The notes beneath the pieces are model-generated. The model saw only the letters and a list, made by a program, of their open reading frames with translations. It was not told the origin of the DNA and did no database searches. Below are positions 49,410 to 61,089 of a stretch of DNA of 64,000 nt, in pieces. The first letter of the stretch is position 1. The number at the start of each line of letters is the position of its first letter. Source of the stretch: Nemertoderma westbladi. Its lineage: Eukaryota > Xenacoelomorpha > Nemertodermatida > Nemertodermatidae. The stretch is taken from contig JAUCBJ010006077.1 in the NCBI GenBank assembly GCA_032718475.1, positions 1 to 64,000 on the forward strand, in the 5' to 3' direction. The translations under genes and the position numbers were made by a program.

Positions 49410-50338
49410 GTAGCTGTATGTTAGTAGCTGTATGTTAGTAGCTGTATGTTAGTAGCTGTATGTTAGTAGCTGTATGTTAGTAGCTGTATGTTAGTAGCTG
49501 TATGTTAGCAGCTGTATGTTAGTAGCTGTATGTTAGTAGCTGTATGTTAGTAGCTGTATGTTAGTAGCCGTATGTTAGTAGCTGTATGTTAGTAGCTGTA
49601 TGTTAGTAGCTGTATGTTAGTAGCTGTATGTTAGTAGCTGTATGTTAGTAGCTGTATGTTAGTAGCTGTATGTTAGTAGCTGTATGTTAGTAGCTGTATG
49701 TTAGTAGCTGTATGTTAGTAGCTGTATGTTAGTAGCTGTATGTTAGTAGCTGTATGTTAGTAGCTGTATGTTAGTAGCTGTATGTTAGTAGCTGTATGTT
49801 AGTAGCTGTATGTTAGTAGCTGTATGTTAGTAGCTGTATGTTAGTAGCTGTATGTTAGTAGCTGTATGTTAGTAGCTGTATGTTAGTAGCTGTATGTAAG
49901 TAGCTGTATGTAAGTAGCTGTATGTTAGTAGCTGTATGTTAGTAGCTGTATGTTAGTAGCTGTATGTTAGTAGCTGTATGTTAGTAGCTGTATGTTAGTA
50001 GCTGTATGTTAGTAGCTGTATGTTAGTAGCTGTATGTTAGTAGCCGTATGTTAGTAGCTGTATGTTAGTAGCTGTATGTTAGTAGCTGTATGTTAGTAGC
50101 TGTATGTTAGTAGCTGTATGTTAGTAGCTGTATGTTAGTAGCTGTATGTTAGTAGCTGTATGTTAGTAGCTGTATGTTAGTAGCTGTATGTTAGTAGCTG
50201 TATGTTAGTAGCTGTATGTTAGTAGCTGTATGTTAGTAGCTGTATGTTAGTAGCTGTATGTTAGTAGCTGTATGTTAGTAGCTGTATGTTAGTAGCTGTA
50301 TGTTAGTAGCTGTATGTTAGTAGCTGTATGTTAGTAGC
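49410..50338. repeat. 14-bp tandem array, about 66 copies, next to the copine C stop
   Basis: The unit is TAGCTGTATGTTAG with very few variants (CCGTATG, ATGTAAG, GCAGC). Its right edge is about 21 bp downstream of the copine C stop codon, so it would be transcribed as copine C 3' UTR unless polyadenylation is immediate. Confidence 0.95.
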
Positions 50339-50359
50339 GGTGTGGTAGATCTATGTATC

Positions 50360-52628
50360 TTACGCTGGAGGTTGCGAATAGGGTAAACCCACGACGGGTT
50401 TAGGCTGGATGCCTCTGTTCTTCATGTAGCCGGTAACTTGTTCGGGAATCTCCTCCAACACTTCCTTGGCGAGTTGGGCCTCGGCGACGTAAACCGAGCG
50501 GCCGCCCGTCGCCGCGTTAATGTGATTCTTAAACGGGACGAACTGAACGATATCGCGCTCTGCCTCCCGACCTTGGAAAGCCACCCGCACCTCGTCCCCG
50601 TCCAGGATCTCCATCGCGGCGAAGTCAGCCTCCCCAACGCCGACGATGATGATGGACATTGGCAAGGAGGCGGCGTCCACAACAGCCTTGAGGGTGTGCT
50701 GCATATCTGATATGATACCGTCGGTAATGATTAAAAGTATAAAGTATTCCGTTCCGTCCTGTTTCTCTCGCGCGAATCGGGCCACGTGGTTGATCACGGG
50801 GCTGAAGTTAGTGGGTCCGTAGAGTTGAACGCTGTGTGCGGCCGTGTTGTAGGCTTCCAGGATGCCCTGGACGCCGCTGACGAACGGGTTGGTAGGGTGC
50901 CCGTTGAGGAAGAACTCATGGGAGACCTGCCCGGTCTGGGGGATACGCGCGCCGAAACCGAGACAAGGGAAGAGTTTATCCGTGTCGTAATCCTGGATAA
51001 TCTTACCGACTGCTTGGATGGCCATTTGGTAAGGGTTGGGTCTATTGGGGTCTATGTAATGCAACGAGTTATATTGTCTGGGGTCCCCGTTTGAGGCTGT
51101 AAAGTCTATGGCTACAGTAAAGGCTAGCTGCAATCCGCCTCTTACGAACTCCAAGAAGGAATGGCATCGTTCTACAGAACACATATCTACCTTGAGTCTC
51201 CCTGAGTTGGAATATTTCCCTTTGGATTTTTTCTTATTAGGGTTGATTAAATCAAACGTGGTAACCCCACTAGAAGCTGCCTCCAAGTCGTTAACAGTAA
51301 CGAAACATTCTCCTATTAGTTTGTGGCTTTGAGTTCTATTCCAGTCGTAACACTCAATCTGAAATAATCAGAAACAATAATTTAGCCAATTATTATCTTA
51401 ATTAATTATGACTATTGTGTTGACAGTAATTGTGCGGCAATTAACCCGATGGATGGCGGGGTAGGGGGGGGGGGGGGGGGGGGGGGTAACACCGAATATT
51501 TACATTAACTTTAGTTTATTCACGGTCGGCTTTTATAAACGTTGTGACTTTTCTGGACACACAGAGATTTAAAACTCCATTTAATGGGGTGCATTTACAT
51601 AATAAAGAATCATTATTAATGTTTAATTTAACACATTATGTGGATTGCATGACTTCAATCCCCTTTATCATGCAGCGCTCGGGTACGACTGACACTAGCA
51701 TAGAATCCCGCGGGCATTCAAACAATAGAATTAGCTTCGGGTAGCCATTCATTGGATACCAACCAGTTTAAATTCCCCCTTGATTGACAAGAAAAGGGGA
51801 TTAAATCGAATAAGAAACCTGAGCGTAGCGTAGCTAATACCGGTGAAATATCACAAGGATTTTAATTTTTAATGCATTTTATGAAACCGAATACAGCCGG
51901 AATCAAGGTCACACGAGAATCTCGGCAAATTAGTAGCCGCAAGATTTATTGCGACGCCGGACTCTTACCTTTATTACCCTGGAATAATCCCCCTGACACA
52001 GAACTCGTACAGGAAGCCTCATCGGTTTCCATCTGGGGTTCAGAGTCGATTTGATAACTTCTGTTCGGTGGCAGACAGTGTATCCGCCGTCCTCATTGCT
52101 TCTATAGAAACACAAATAGGGGTCCGACTTCCCAAAAAAGTCCTTCTTAGATAGTTTATGACCTGATATGCGAAGGTTAATTTTATCATTACAACTGGAA
52201 ACTTCCTCAGAAGACAAAATAATGGTTCCTTTATTTCCATTCGTTAGTTTTTTATTTATTTTTCCTCCCGGTGCCGCCACAATCTCCCCTAGACTGACGC
52301 ATGCATACCCCAAGAAATCATGTTTGGCAAGATCGCGGCTTTTACTGTCAATATCGTAAACTTCGAATTTCAATAACTGAAACTCTTCGAAAAGGTAAGT
52401 TAAATGGAATTTCTTCACAAAGTCCGGGTTCTGATTGTCCCATATAGTCTCACTACGACTCATCTCCCTCCATGTTTCACCCTGCAAGGTCTGGGTAAAC
52501 AGCACCACCATGGGATCCGACTTGGACAGAATGTCTGCGCGAATGAGATTCCGACAACTCACGCTGATCTCAACTTCGGATTGGGGGACAGCCGATGAAC
52601 CTGGTTGAAACGGCGCTGCTGATGCCAT
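50360..52628 (-). CDS. Copine C (C2A-C2B-vWA), two exons
   Basis: This is the best-preserved copine of the cluster. Exon 1 (52628-51969, 220 codons) begins MASAAPFQPGSS and encodes C2A with an intact calcium loop (ILSKSDPMVVL) and loop 3 VYDIDSKSRDLAKHDFLGYA, then C2B with KKDFFGKSDPYLCFYRS. Exon 2 (51358-50360) starts IECYDWNRTQSHKLIGECF and carries the vWA domain: FTVAIDFTASNGDP, LGFGARIP, YGPTNFSPVI, LLIITDGIISDM, MSIIIVGVGEADF and ERDIVQFVPF. Donor AAG|GTAAGA and acceptor TTTCAG are good, phase 0. Total is about 552 residues, a normal copine length. The expected role is Ca2+-dependent membrane binding with partner recruitment through vWA. The 14-bp array follows the stop directly. Confidence 0.92.
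51464..51486. repeat. 23-G homopolymer in the copine C intron
   Basis: Twenty-three consecutive G on the plus strand lie in the intron between copine C exons 1 and 2, so the transcript would carry a C-run. Similar long runs occur at 11573 (23 C) and 42405 (21 C). Confidence 0.9.
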
Positions 52629-53796
52629 TGTATAATAGCGGCTCTATAAACATGGGTTGATACTAACTATTTAAAAGTTCGTTTATTATTATTAATGTAC
52701 CCGTAAGTATAGTATATAATAACGATAGAAAAACAATTACTGTACTGGACTGGTTGACATGATAAGCAAAGATTGCACTTACACCAGTACCGGGTAGTAT
52801 TGTAGTGCCTATATAATACAGTAATAATTAACTAAAACTATTACTACAATTACAAATTAAAACTAAATAAATTTTTAACAATTAACAAATTAAAACAAAT
52901 TACTATTACAATTATAAATTACAGTACATAGTTAACTAAAAAAACAATTATTAGCAGCTTTCAGGTCCAAGGCCGTATTTGATCCACCACTGGAATACCT
53001 ACGGCTGTCTGGTTGTTCTGCACTGGCGGCTGTTGACGACGCGACATCTGCCAAATCTCCGCTACCGGTAATGTCCGGTAACCGTATATCGTTTACACAC
53101 TCTTACTGCAGTACCGGTACTGAAGCGGTGCCGGTACAATTACTATAATCACTGAAATACATATAGTCATTTTTTGGTACCGGTACAATGATTTATTATA
53201 GTACTCTTGGTCTTCACTCTTGTTGTTGTTATCTCGCGGAGACTTAATATCCCAGGAAGCACAAATACGAAAAATTACATTCATTATTCGTCCAGACGTT
53301 CTGGATTTATGTTCATATGTCGTGTATGTCTCTGGATGCCTATGATGCTAAACGTTCAATAGTTCACAATTGGCAGTCAGACTCAGAAGTTCGGTTATAT
53401 AAACCGATAATTGAACGTAAATGAGACCAAAGGCAATCTACCTACTACTACAACTATGTGCATGTTCTTGTGACGAGGAGGAGAGTAAGAAGGATTAGGT
53501 AGCCTACATGGCGTTGTAAACTACCTTATCCAATCCCCACTCCTGCACTCCCCACCCTACTGCCCTACCTACAATACCCTACATTATACATTTATACATT
53601 GATATAATTTTGTGATGATCCACAAATTCGTATTCGACTAGTTAGAGATTTATATAATAATTTATTTATCTTATTTCCAGCCAAAATAGATTATTCAAAT
53701 TTCTACTATTTTGAACGATATTTCAAAAATGTTCAGATTCGCAGAAAAAAAGTACCAAATATGAACGTTCAATTTCTTTCGTGGACGTCCTGTGCT
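52629..53796. other. Spacer upstream of copine C
   Basis: AT-rich, with repeated AATTACAAATTAAAAC-like words at 52830-52950 and several ACCGGT/GGTACC palindromic words at 53060-53185. It would hold the copine C promoter; no defined site is recognised. Confidence 0.4.
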
Positions 53797-55090
53797 ACGT
53801 CTCGTGGAGACATCACATGGAGACATAAAATCTCGTTGAGACATAATATCTCGGTGAGACATAATATCCTATGGAGACATAATATCTCGTGGGTACTTAA
53901 TGTATCGTTGAGACGTAATATCTCGTGGAGACACAATATCTCGTGGAGACGTTATATCTCGTGGAGACATAGTATCTCGTAGGGACATAATCTCTCGTTG
54001 AGATATAATATCCCGTTGATACATAATATATCGTGGAGACATAATATCTCGTTGAGATATAATATCTCGTTGAGACATAATATCTCGCTGAGATATAATA
54101 TCCTATGGAGACACAATATCTCGTAGAGACATAATATCTCGTGGAGTCATAATATCTCGTTGAGACATAATATCTCGTGGAGACATAATATCTCCTTGAG
54201 ATATAATGTCTCGTTGAGATATAATATCTCGTTGAGACATAATATCTCGTTGAAACATAATATCTCGTGGAGACATAATATCTCGTTGAGACATAATATC
54301 TCGTTTGAGAAATAATATCTCGTTGAGACATAATATCTCGTTGAGACATAATATCTCGTGGAGACATAATATCTCCTTGAGATATAATGTCTCGTTGAGA
54401 TATAATATCTCGTTGAGACATAATATCTCGTTGAAACATAATATCTCGTGGAGACATAATATCTCGTTGAGACATAATATCTCGTTTGAAAAATAATATC
54501 TCGTTGAGACTAATATCTCGTTGAGACATAATATCTCGTGGAGACGTAATATCTCGTAGAGACATAATATCTCGTGGAGTCATAATATCTCGTTGAGACA
54601 TAATATCTCGTGGAGACATAATATCTCCTTGAGATATAATGTCTCGTTGAGATATAATATCTCGTTGAGACATAATATCTCGTTGAAACATAATATCTCG
54701 TGGAGACATAATATCTCGTTGAGACATAATATCTCGTTTGAGAAATAATATCTCGTTGAGACATAATATCTCGTTGAGACATAATATCTCGTGGAGACGT
54801 AATATCTCGTGGAGACATAATATCTCGTTGAGACATAATATCTCGTGGAGACACAATATCTCGTGGAGACACAATATCTTGTGGAGACATGATATTTCGT
54901 GGAGAAATAATATCTCTTGGGGACATAATATCTCGTTGAGACACAATATCTCGTGGAGACATAATATCTCGTTGAGACATAATATCTCGTGGAGACACAA
55001 TATCTCGTGGAGACACAATATCTTGTGGAGACATGATATCTCGTGGAGAAATAAAATCTCTTGGGGACATAATATGTCGTTGAGACTTAA
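53797..55090. repeat. 18-bp tandem array, about 71 copies
   Basis: The unit is GAGACATAATATCTCGTT or …GTG. GAGATATAATATCTC variants are near-palindromic. Larger blocks repeat: CTCCTTGAGATATAATGTC recurs at about 54192, 54373 and 54625, and TCGTTTGAGAAATAATA at about 54302 and 54731. Open frames on both strands (up to 373 codons) are repeat artefacts. Confidence 0.92.
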
Positions 55091-55260
55091 TATCCTATGT
55101 GTATCATTGTATCATATAATTATGTAATTATATAATTTGTGTATCATAACTGAGCCTCGTGCTGCGCGACGTTGAGACTTAATATCCTATGTGTATCATT
55201 GTATCATATAATTATGTAATTATATAATTTGTGTATCATAACTGAGCCTCGTGCTGCACG
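55078..55260. repeat. Two-copy tandem duplication, about 92 bp
   Basis: GTTGAGACTTAATATCCTAT … ACTGAGCCTCGTGCTGC occurs twice in direct succession, nearly identical. The first copy overlaps the degenerate end of the 18-bp array. Confidence 0.85.
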
Positions 55261-56414
55261 AACCTGTACTAACTAGCAACTGAAGGGTGCTGAAATCTTA
55301 CGTAAAGTACACGACACCTATTTCATGTCATTATTAATTTACATAATAACTTTTCCTGTCCGTTTATTTCCTTCTTTATATTACAGTAGCCACTGTAACC
55401 AGCTCCTTTCCGGTAATTCCAATTTCTAGTTTAGTTTATTGTGCTGGGTTAGAAACACTTACTCTGACGTAGGGAAGCTGCTGGTTGGCGGGACATAGGC
55501 GATATCTTTAATTATTGTATTTGATGAACTGCGGATTTCATATGCACAGATTTTGAATCATCTCATAACAACTTCAATAGTTTAGATTTTCATATAATTT
55601 CGATGAATAGTAATTGAATCAGCATTTCAACACATTCACGCCATTGTGGTACAATTTGGACGGATTTCAATTAGATCGGTTGTTTCAGAAATCAATAGTT
55701 TCCAATCTTCACTCCCAGCTGCTGCATTACTTGGCCTGAGAAACATGGTGGTAACTTCATTGATGCCTGAGCGACTACTGTAATGGCCCGACTGCTTTAT
55801 ATTACTATTACGCTTTATGACTACTGTAATATTGAGATTTACAGAGACCACAATTCTTCTATACGAATTGCAATCTGAAATCTGTAGTGTATCCCTGTTG
55901 TAAACATTCATCGTTATTTATTAATTTATCGCCATGACAATAATTTACCAGTGATATATAAAGGTAATATATATAAAGATTGCGCATAAAGTATCCTTGA
56001 GGTACGGCACATCGGGAACTGGTGAAGGTGATACCAACTAAAATCCAGATAGTGGCGGAAGCAATCAAAATTCACACAAATAACAGCTGATTACTCTCAA
56101 AAATAACACTGTAACCTGTTCTATTCCCCTTCGTTTATTGTTTTGGTTAGAATACTGTGCCACTCTAACCCGCTCCTATCACTAAATTTATTTATAAATT
56201 CTATTCTATCTTTTCTTCTATATATTCTAAATTTATATAGCATTGGGACGAGATATTAATTCGGCGAGATAGGATTTGCGTCCAACACCCCACACCCCAC
56301 CCCCCCGTCTCATTGCGAGATCTGTTTAATGTATTTCGTATAACGACTGACTACTGTGGCAATAATGACCAGATAATCTAATTGATTATAATTAGTATGA
56401 AATTTAACTTTTGC
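55261..56414. other. AT-rich spacer with reversed dispersed modules
   Basis: No gene is recognised. Reverse-strand relatives of the GGAAAGGAGC…AACAATAAACGA module lie at about 55395-55425 and 56129-56190. Confidence 0.4.
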
Positions 56415-56991
56415 ATGGCAATCAACTGTATTATTTAATATTTTATTATTTTATAAGCAATCAACTGTATTATTTAATATTTTATTATTTTATAAGCAAT
56501 CAACTGTATTATTTAATATTTTATTATTTTATAAGCAATCAACTGTATTATTTAATATTTTATTATTTTATAAGCAATCAACAACTGTATTATTTAATAT
56601 TTTATTATTTTATAAGCAATCAACAACTGTATTATTTAATATTTTATTATTTTATAAGCAATCAACAACTGTATTATTTAATATTTTATTATTTTATAAG
56701 CAATCAACTGTATTATTTAATATTTTATTATTTTATAAGCAATCAACTGTATTATTTAATATTTTATTATTTTATAAGCAATCAACTGTATTATTTAATA
56801 TTTTATTATTTTATAAGCAATCAACTGTATTATTTAATATTTTATTATTTTATAAGCAATCAACTGTATTATTTAATATTTTATTATTTTATAAGCAATC
56901 AACTGTATTATTTAATATTTTATTATTTTATAAGCAATCAACTGTATTATTTAATATTTTATTATTTTATAAGCAATCAACTGTATTATTA
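56415..56991. repeat. 39-bp AT-rich tandem array, about 15 copies
   Basis: The unit is AAGCAATCAACTGTATTATT + TAATATTTTATTATTTTAT. Three consecutive copies carry an extra CAA (42 bp). The 193-codon open frame is an artefact of 39 and 42 both being divisible by three. Confidence 0.93.
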
Positions 56992-57029
56992 AATTATGGA
57001 TAAACTATCTCAAACCTATTTGATCGTTA

Positions 57030-59684
57030 GTTTCCTAAGGTGGTTCTGATTGTGTGCTACTCTCCAACTAGTGTTGCCCCTGTAGAGGAGGTGGAAAATT
57101 TCTACCAGAATCTACAAGCAGCTACTGATGGTGTGGATCAGCATGCATTCTTAACATTCCTGGGAGACTTTAATGCAAGTCTGCATCAATCACCTACATC
57201 GCCCTGGGTCTATAGCAATAGTGTTAACCGAAATTCTGTCCATCTTCAGGATTTTATCTCTGGAAATGGATTGTTTTCGGCTGGAACCCCGTTCAAGAAG
57301 CGAACTGGAAAGCTATGGACTCATAGTGGACCCAGTGGTCACAAGTCCCAGATAGACCATATTCTGTTTCGTAGGAAATACAGGAGCTCTATACAAGACT
57401 GTAATGCATTTACACTTCGACCCTCCCCAGTGATCACCGCCTTATTGTGGCCAAGGTAAGACTTAGTCTGCGTGCTAGCAGAACAACGAAATCTGCCTTG
57501 CCGCGGCATGACTGGTCCTCTCTGTTGCAACAGCCAAGTGTGAGATCCAGCTTCACACTACAGCTGAGCAACAGGTATGAGGCTCTTGCCTCTGAGGCGG
57601 CAGATCACTGTGAGGGCTATACTGCCTTTACAGAAGCAGTTAAGTTAGCAGCTGCAGAAACAGTTCCTGTATACCCTCGAAACAGGAAAAGGGCCCCCTG
57701 GACTGACAACAAAATTCAGAAGTGCCGAAATGACCTTCATAAGGCGCAGAAAGAGTCCCGACTCAAACAGACTACAGCGGCCAAGAATGCAGTTAAGGCT
57801 GCATCTAGGTCCCTGAACAGGCAGTACTCTGTTAATCTACAGGAGCTAATAAACCAACAGGTTGATGCCATCAATGATGCTGACGACAGCAGGCAATCAT
57901 CCCAGGCATGGAAATCGTTCAATTTGCTTACAGGGCGGAAAAGCCAACCAACCACCAAGGTTAAGGCTGAATCACCAGCCGATCGCCTCAATGGTTGGAA
58001 AGCCCACTTTGAAAAGCTCCTCAATAATGACAGGGTATTGCCTGATAACTTTATAGAAGTAAAAGTGTCTGAGTCTGTACTCCCAGATATTCCCATTGGC
58101 GATATCTCCTTTGCAGAAGTGAAGGCTGCTGCAAAGAGCATTAAGACCAATGGTGCCAGTGGAGTAGATGGTGTTCCCCCTGAGGTCTTTAAAATACCTG
58201 AGTGTTTAAAGCTCATCTATCCCATCATAGTAGACATGTACCGAACAACAAGAGTCCCACAAGAAATAAAAACAAATAAGTTGGTGCCAGTTCCCAAGAA
58301 GGGCAACCTAACACTCTATGGTTCTTTTCGGGGAATCTCATTGATCTCGATTGCTGCAAAGCTATACAATAGGATTCTATTAAATCGCATCAGGGATCCC
58401 ATTGAGAGACTGCTCCGTGGAAATCAGAATGGGTTCCGTAAAGGTCGTGGGACCATGGAGCCCATTTTGGCACTTAGAAGGATAATTGAAGAATTATCAA
58501 AAAAGAAAGACAGGCATCTGGCTGTTATCTTTGTTGACTTCTTCAAGGCCTTTGATTCAGTCTCTCGCTCACGTATGTTCAGCATACTTTCATTATATGG
58601 GATTCCTGATGAAATTATTGCAGCAATCAGTTCAGTATACGATGCTTCGACAACATTTGTGTCTACTGTTGACGGTGACACAGAACCATTTGAAGTGTTA
58701 TGGGGCGTCCTCCAAGGAGACACACTTGCACCATTCCTGTTCATTATTGTGGTTGACTATGTTCTACGCATGTCCTTAGATCATCATAATGATGATGGGG
58801 TGATGATAACTCCACCCACTGGCTCCAGAAGTCGAGGAAATCCTGCCAAGTACCTAACTGATCTAGACTTTGCTGATGACTTAGGAGTACTCTCAGAATC
58901 ATTAGAGGGAGCCCAACGGCTCCTCAGCTCATTAGAACATGCTGCTTCTAGTGTTGGTCTTTTTATTAACTCCAGAAAGACCAAAATTTTGACAGTTAAC
59001 TTTGAAAGTCCTCAGCAAGTCTCTGATCGGATCAGCATAAGCTCAAAGGATGGTATGCTTGAGCATGTGGACGACTTCTGTTACCTGGGATCATGGATCC
59101 GGAAGTCAGGTGAGGACCTTCGAATACGTAAGGGTAAGGCATGGGCAGCCTTGAATAGGCTTTCCAGGATTTGGAAGTCACCGAGAATTAATCGGAAACT
59201 TAAGGTCCGATTATTTAGAGCAGCAGTAGTTCCAGTACTCCTCTACGGGAGTCCATGCTGGGCTCTAACTGTTGAGGACACCAAATCTCTGGATGGCACA
59301 TTCACAAGAATGCTACGCCGGGTTCATTATGTCAAGTACAATGCACACATCCCCAACCAGACACTATATAACATTGGAGGTGTCTCATTGGTCCCCCCAA
59401 GCTTGACACTAGAACAAAATCGCCTCCGCTTTGCAGGACATTGCTTTCGCCGTGAGGACCAGCCAGTGCATAATCTTGTACTTTGGCAGCCTCATGGAGT
59501 GAATAAGCATGGTGGACAGCCCATGACTTTCTTGAGACGCATCTTAAAGGACACTGGCCTTAAAGATGCGGATGATCTAGCAAATGTCATGGGTGATAGG
59601 GAGTTGTGGCGGCGCAATTTTGTTGACAAGCCGGCACAGCATTCTTAAAAATGCAGCTGCAATGCAGCATGCCGATCCTAGTAG
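57030..59684 (+). mobile_element. 5'-truncated, recently inserted APE-type LINE
   Basis: A perfect 13-bp target-site duplication, TATTTGATCGTTA, lies at 57017-57029 and 59685-59697. The insert begins inside the AP endonuclease (FLGDFNA, GHKSQIDHIL) and continues into a 733-codon reverse-transcriptase frame (to 59648). RT motifs are SGVDGVPPEVFK, FRGISLISIAAKLY, NGFRKGRG, FVDFFKAFDS (about residue 362), GVLQGDTLAPFLF and LDFADD (about residue 473). The thumb and C-terminus include LLYGSPCWALT, RLRFAGHCFR and DRELWRRNF. A short 3' UTR ends GCCGATCCTAGTAG. The only obvious defect is a 1-bp frameshift near 57425, just before the endonuclease S-D-H motif. The (TAG)n tail links it to the copies at 9351, 12585 and 31617. 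Clade not assigned. Confidence 0.92.
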
Positions 59685-59697
59685 TATTTGATCGTTA

Positions 59698-60489
59698 TAA
59701 TTAGAGGATTCTGGTAAATCTGCAAATTAGGGGTGGGCAATCCAAATAAAAAAAAATAAAAAAATATAATAAAATAAAAAAAAATAAAAAAATATAATAA
59801 AATAAAAATGTATTGCTTTTGTGTAGGTTGTATTTTCCTCTTGCATTGTGATACACAGAGTTGATTATGCTAAGCTACTATGCTAAGGGCGGCTATGCTT
59901 CAAGCTGTTAAGAAACACCCAAACACGAATCCGTGACCCCTGGCCATGTTCTGGCACTTGGGACCCGACAGTATCACCTCTGAATTTGCTCGTCATTACA
60001 TCGCTGCCTGAGGCAGACCAATCCATCTATTTATATAAATACCTCACAATACGCGGGGTGCATCACACCTCTCATTGTATCGCTGACAAGAACAACTGCA
60101 GGTGTCAATAGCACGTCAAATAAAGCGCACATTCCATCATCTCCACATCCTATACTTCTTCTGCCGGTGTCCGTGTGAAATATGTACTGATACATTTTTG
60201 TGTACTACGTACATGGATGTGTATAAATTATTGTTCATTTCAATGTTGCGTAATATTACAATAGCATGATGCCAAGAAAGTGCACAAAGTTTATTTCAAA
60301 TGAAACATTCAAGAACACTGTTATCGTTATCGCTGCGGGTAGTTTGAGTATCAATGTATTTGATCGAGAGAGGATATTTGGTAAAACGGTGATGAGATAT
60401 GTATATTGGTCTGTTATTTTTTATCGTGGTCCGTCCATAGGGTTTTAGAACGTGGTCCGTATGGAAAGAAGGCCAGGATAGGTAGATTA
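59698..60489. other. Spacer with an A-rich duplication
   Basis: A duplicated A/T-rich word (AAATAAAAAAATATAATAAA) lies at about 59745-59808. No gene is recognised. Confidence 0.4.
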
Positions 60490-60631
60490 GGGGAAAGGGG
60501 AGGAGCAAGTTACAGTGGCACGTTATTCAACCCAAAACAATAAACGAGAGTCAATGGCCCAAACCAAGAAGCAAAGCAGTCAGTCGGCCAAAGCGGGAGG
60601 CGACCCGAAGGCTCCTCTTTTCATAGATAGG

Positions 60632-60790
60632 TTCCACCTTGGTTTAGTGGTCGCATTAAATTCACATCTCCGGTAGGTCGTAGGTTCGATCCTCACATGG
60701 GCCAGGACAGTTTTCATTTCGGCACGAATGCTTTAAAGGGACCAGCCAGGGCGCATCTCTGCCTTGCATCCTTAAGTGGTAGCTAAATGA
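60632..60790 (+). mobile_element. tRNA-derived SINE, copy 2
   Basis: The tRNA-like head has an A-box-like TGGTTTAGTGG and the B-box GGTTCGATCC; the body includes GGCACGAATGCTTTAAAGGG and GCCTTGCATCCTTAAG. It aligns with 1742-1912. The dispersed GGGGAAAGGGG module precedes it at 60490-60559, the same order as in the copy inside the hAT element. Confidence 0.75.
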
Positions 60791-60864
60791 GTACTGGAGT
60801 TTCCCCTGGGGAGTAAACTTCTGGGGGACCGCGCTGGAAATAAGTCGTCCGAAGCAAATTTACC

Positions 60865-61044
60865 TTTTTTTTACTTTTTTACTATAGCTGCTACCCGAAG
60901 GTAGGCGTGGCCGCTTCTCATATCCCAAGTTATGTTGTACTTTATATTATCCCAGAGAATGAAAGGCTGAGTGGACCCCAACGGACTCGAACCTAAAACC
61001 AATAAATTGTAGGCCCAGCGCTCAACCAACTGAGCTACCCCGCC
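60865..61044 (-). mobile_element. tRNA-derived SINE with intact pol III boxes
   Basis: On the minus strand it has a perfect A-box (TAGCTCAGTTGG) and B-box (GGTTCGAGTCC), then a body of about 100 bp and an A-rich tail (GTAAAAAAAAGG). The D-arm is good, but the acceptor and T stems do not pair (5' GGCGGGG against 3' GGGGTCC), so it is not a working tRNA gene. Its translation gives the familiar false protein VAQLVERW…GSSPLGST, a known tRNA artefact. Confidence 0.65.
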
Positions 61045-61089
61045 ATAATGCCAATAGCCCAGGTTACAGTTCAATTTATGACGGGACAT

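Noticed and set aside
49410-50338. Telomeric repeat because of TTAG words
   Set aside because: The unit is 14 bp (TAGCTGTATGTTAG), not a telomeric hexamer or pentamer, and it lies inside the sequence beside a gene.
53897-55070. Long open frames (373 and 186 codons) in the 18-bp array
   Set aside because: Both strands and several frames are open because the unit is 18 bp with few stop words; compositional artefact.
60871-61089. 72-codon protein containing VAQLVERW and GSSPLGST
   Set aside because: This is the translation of a tRNA-like sequence on the minus strand, a well-known annotation artefact.
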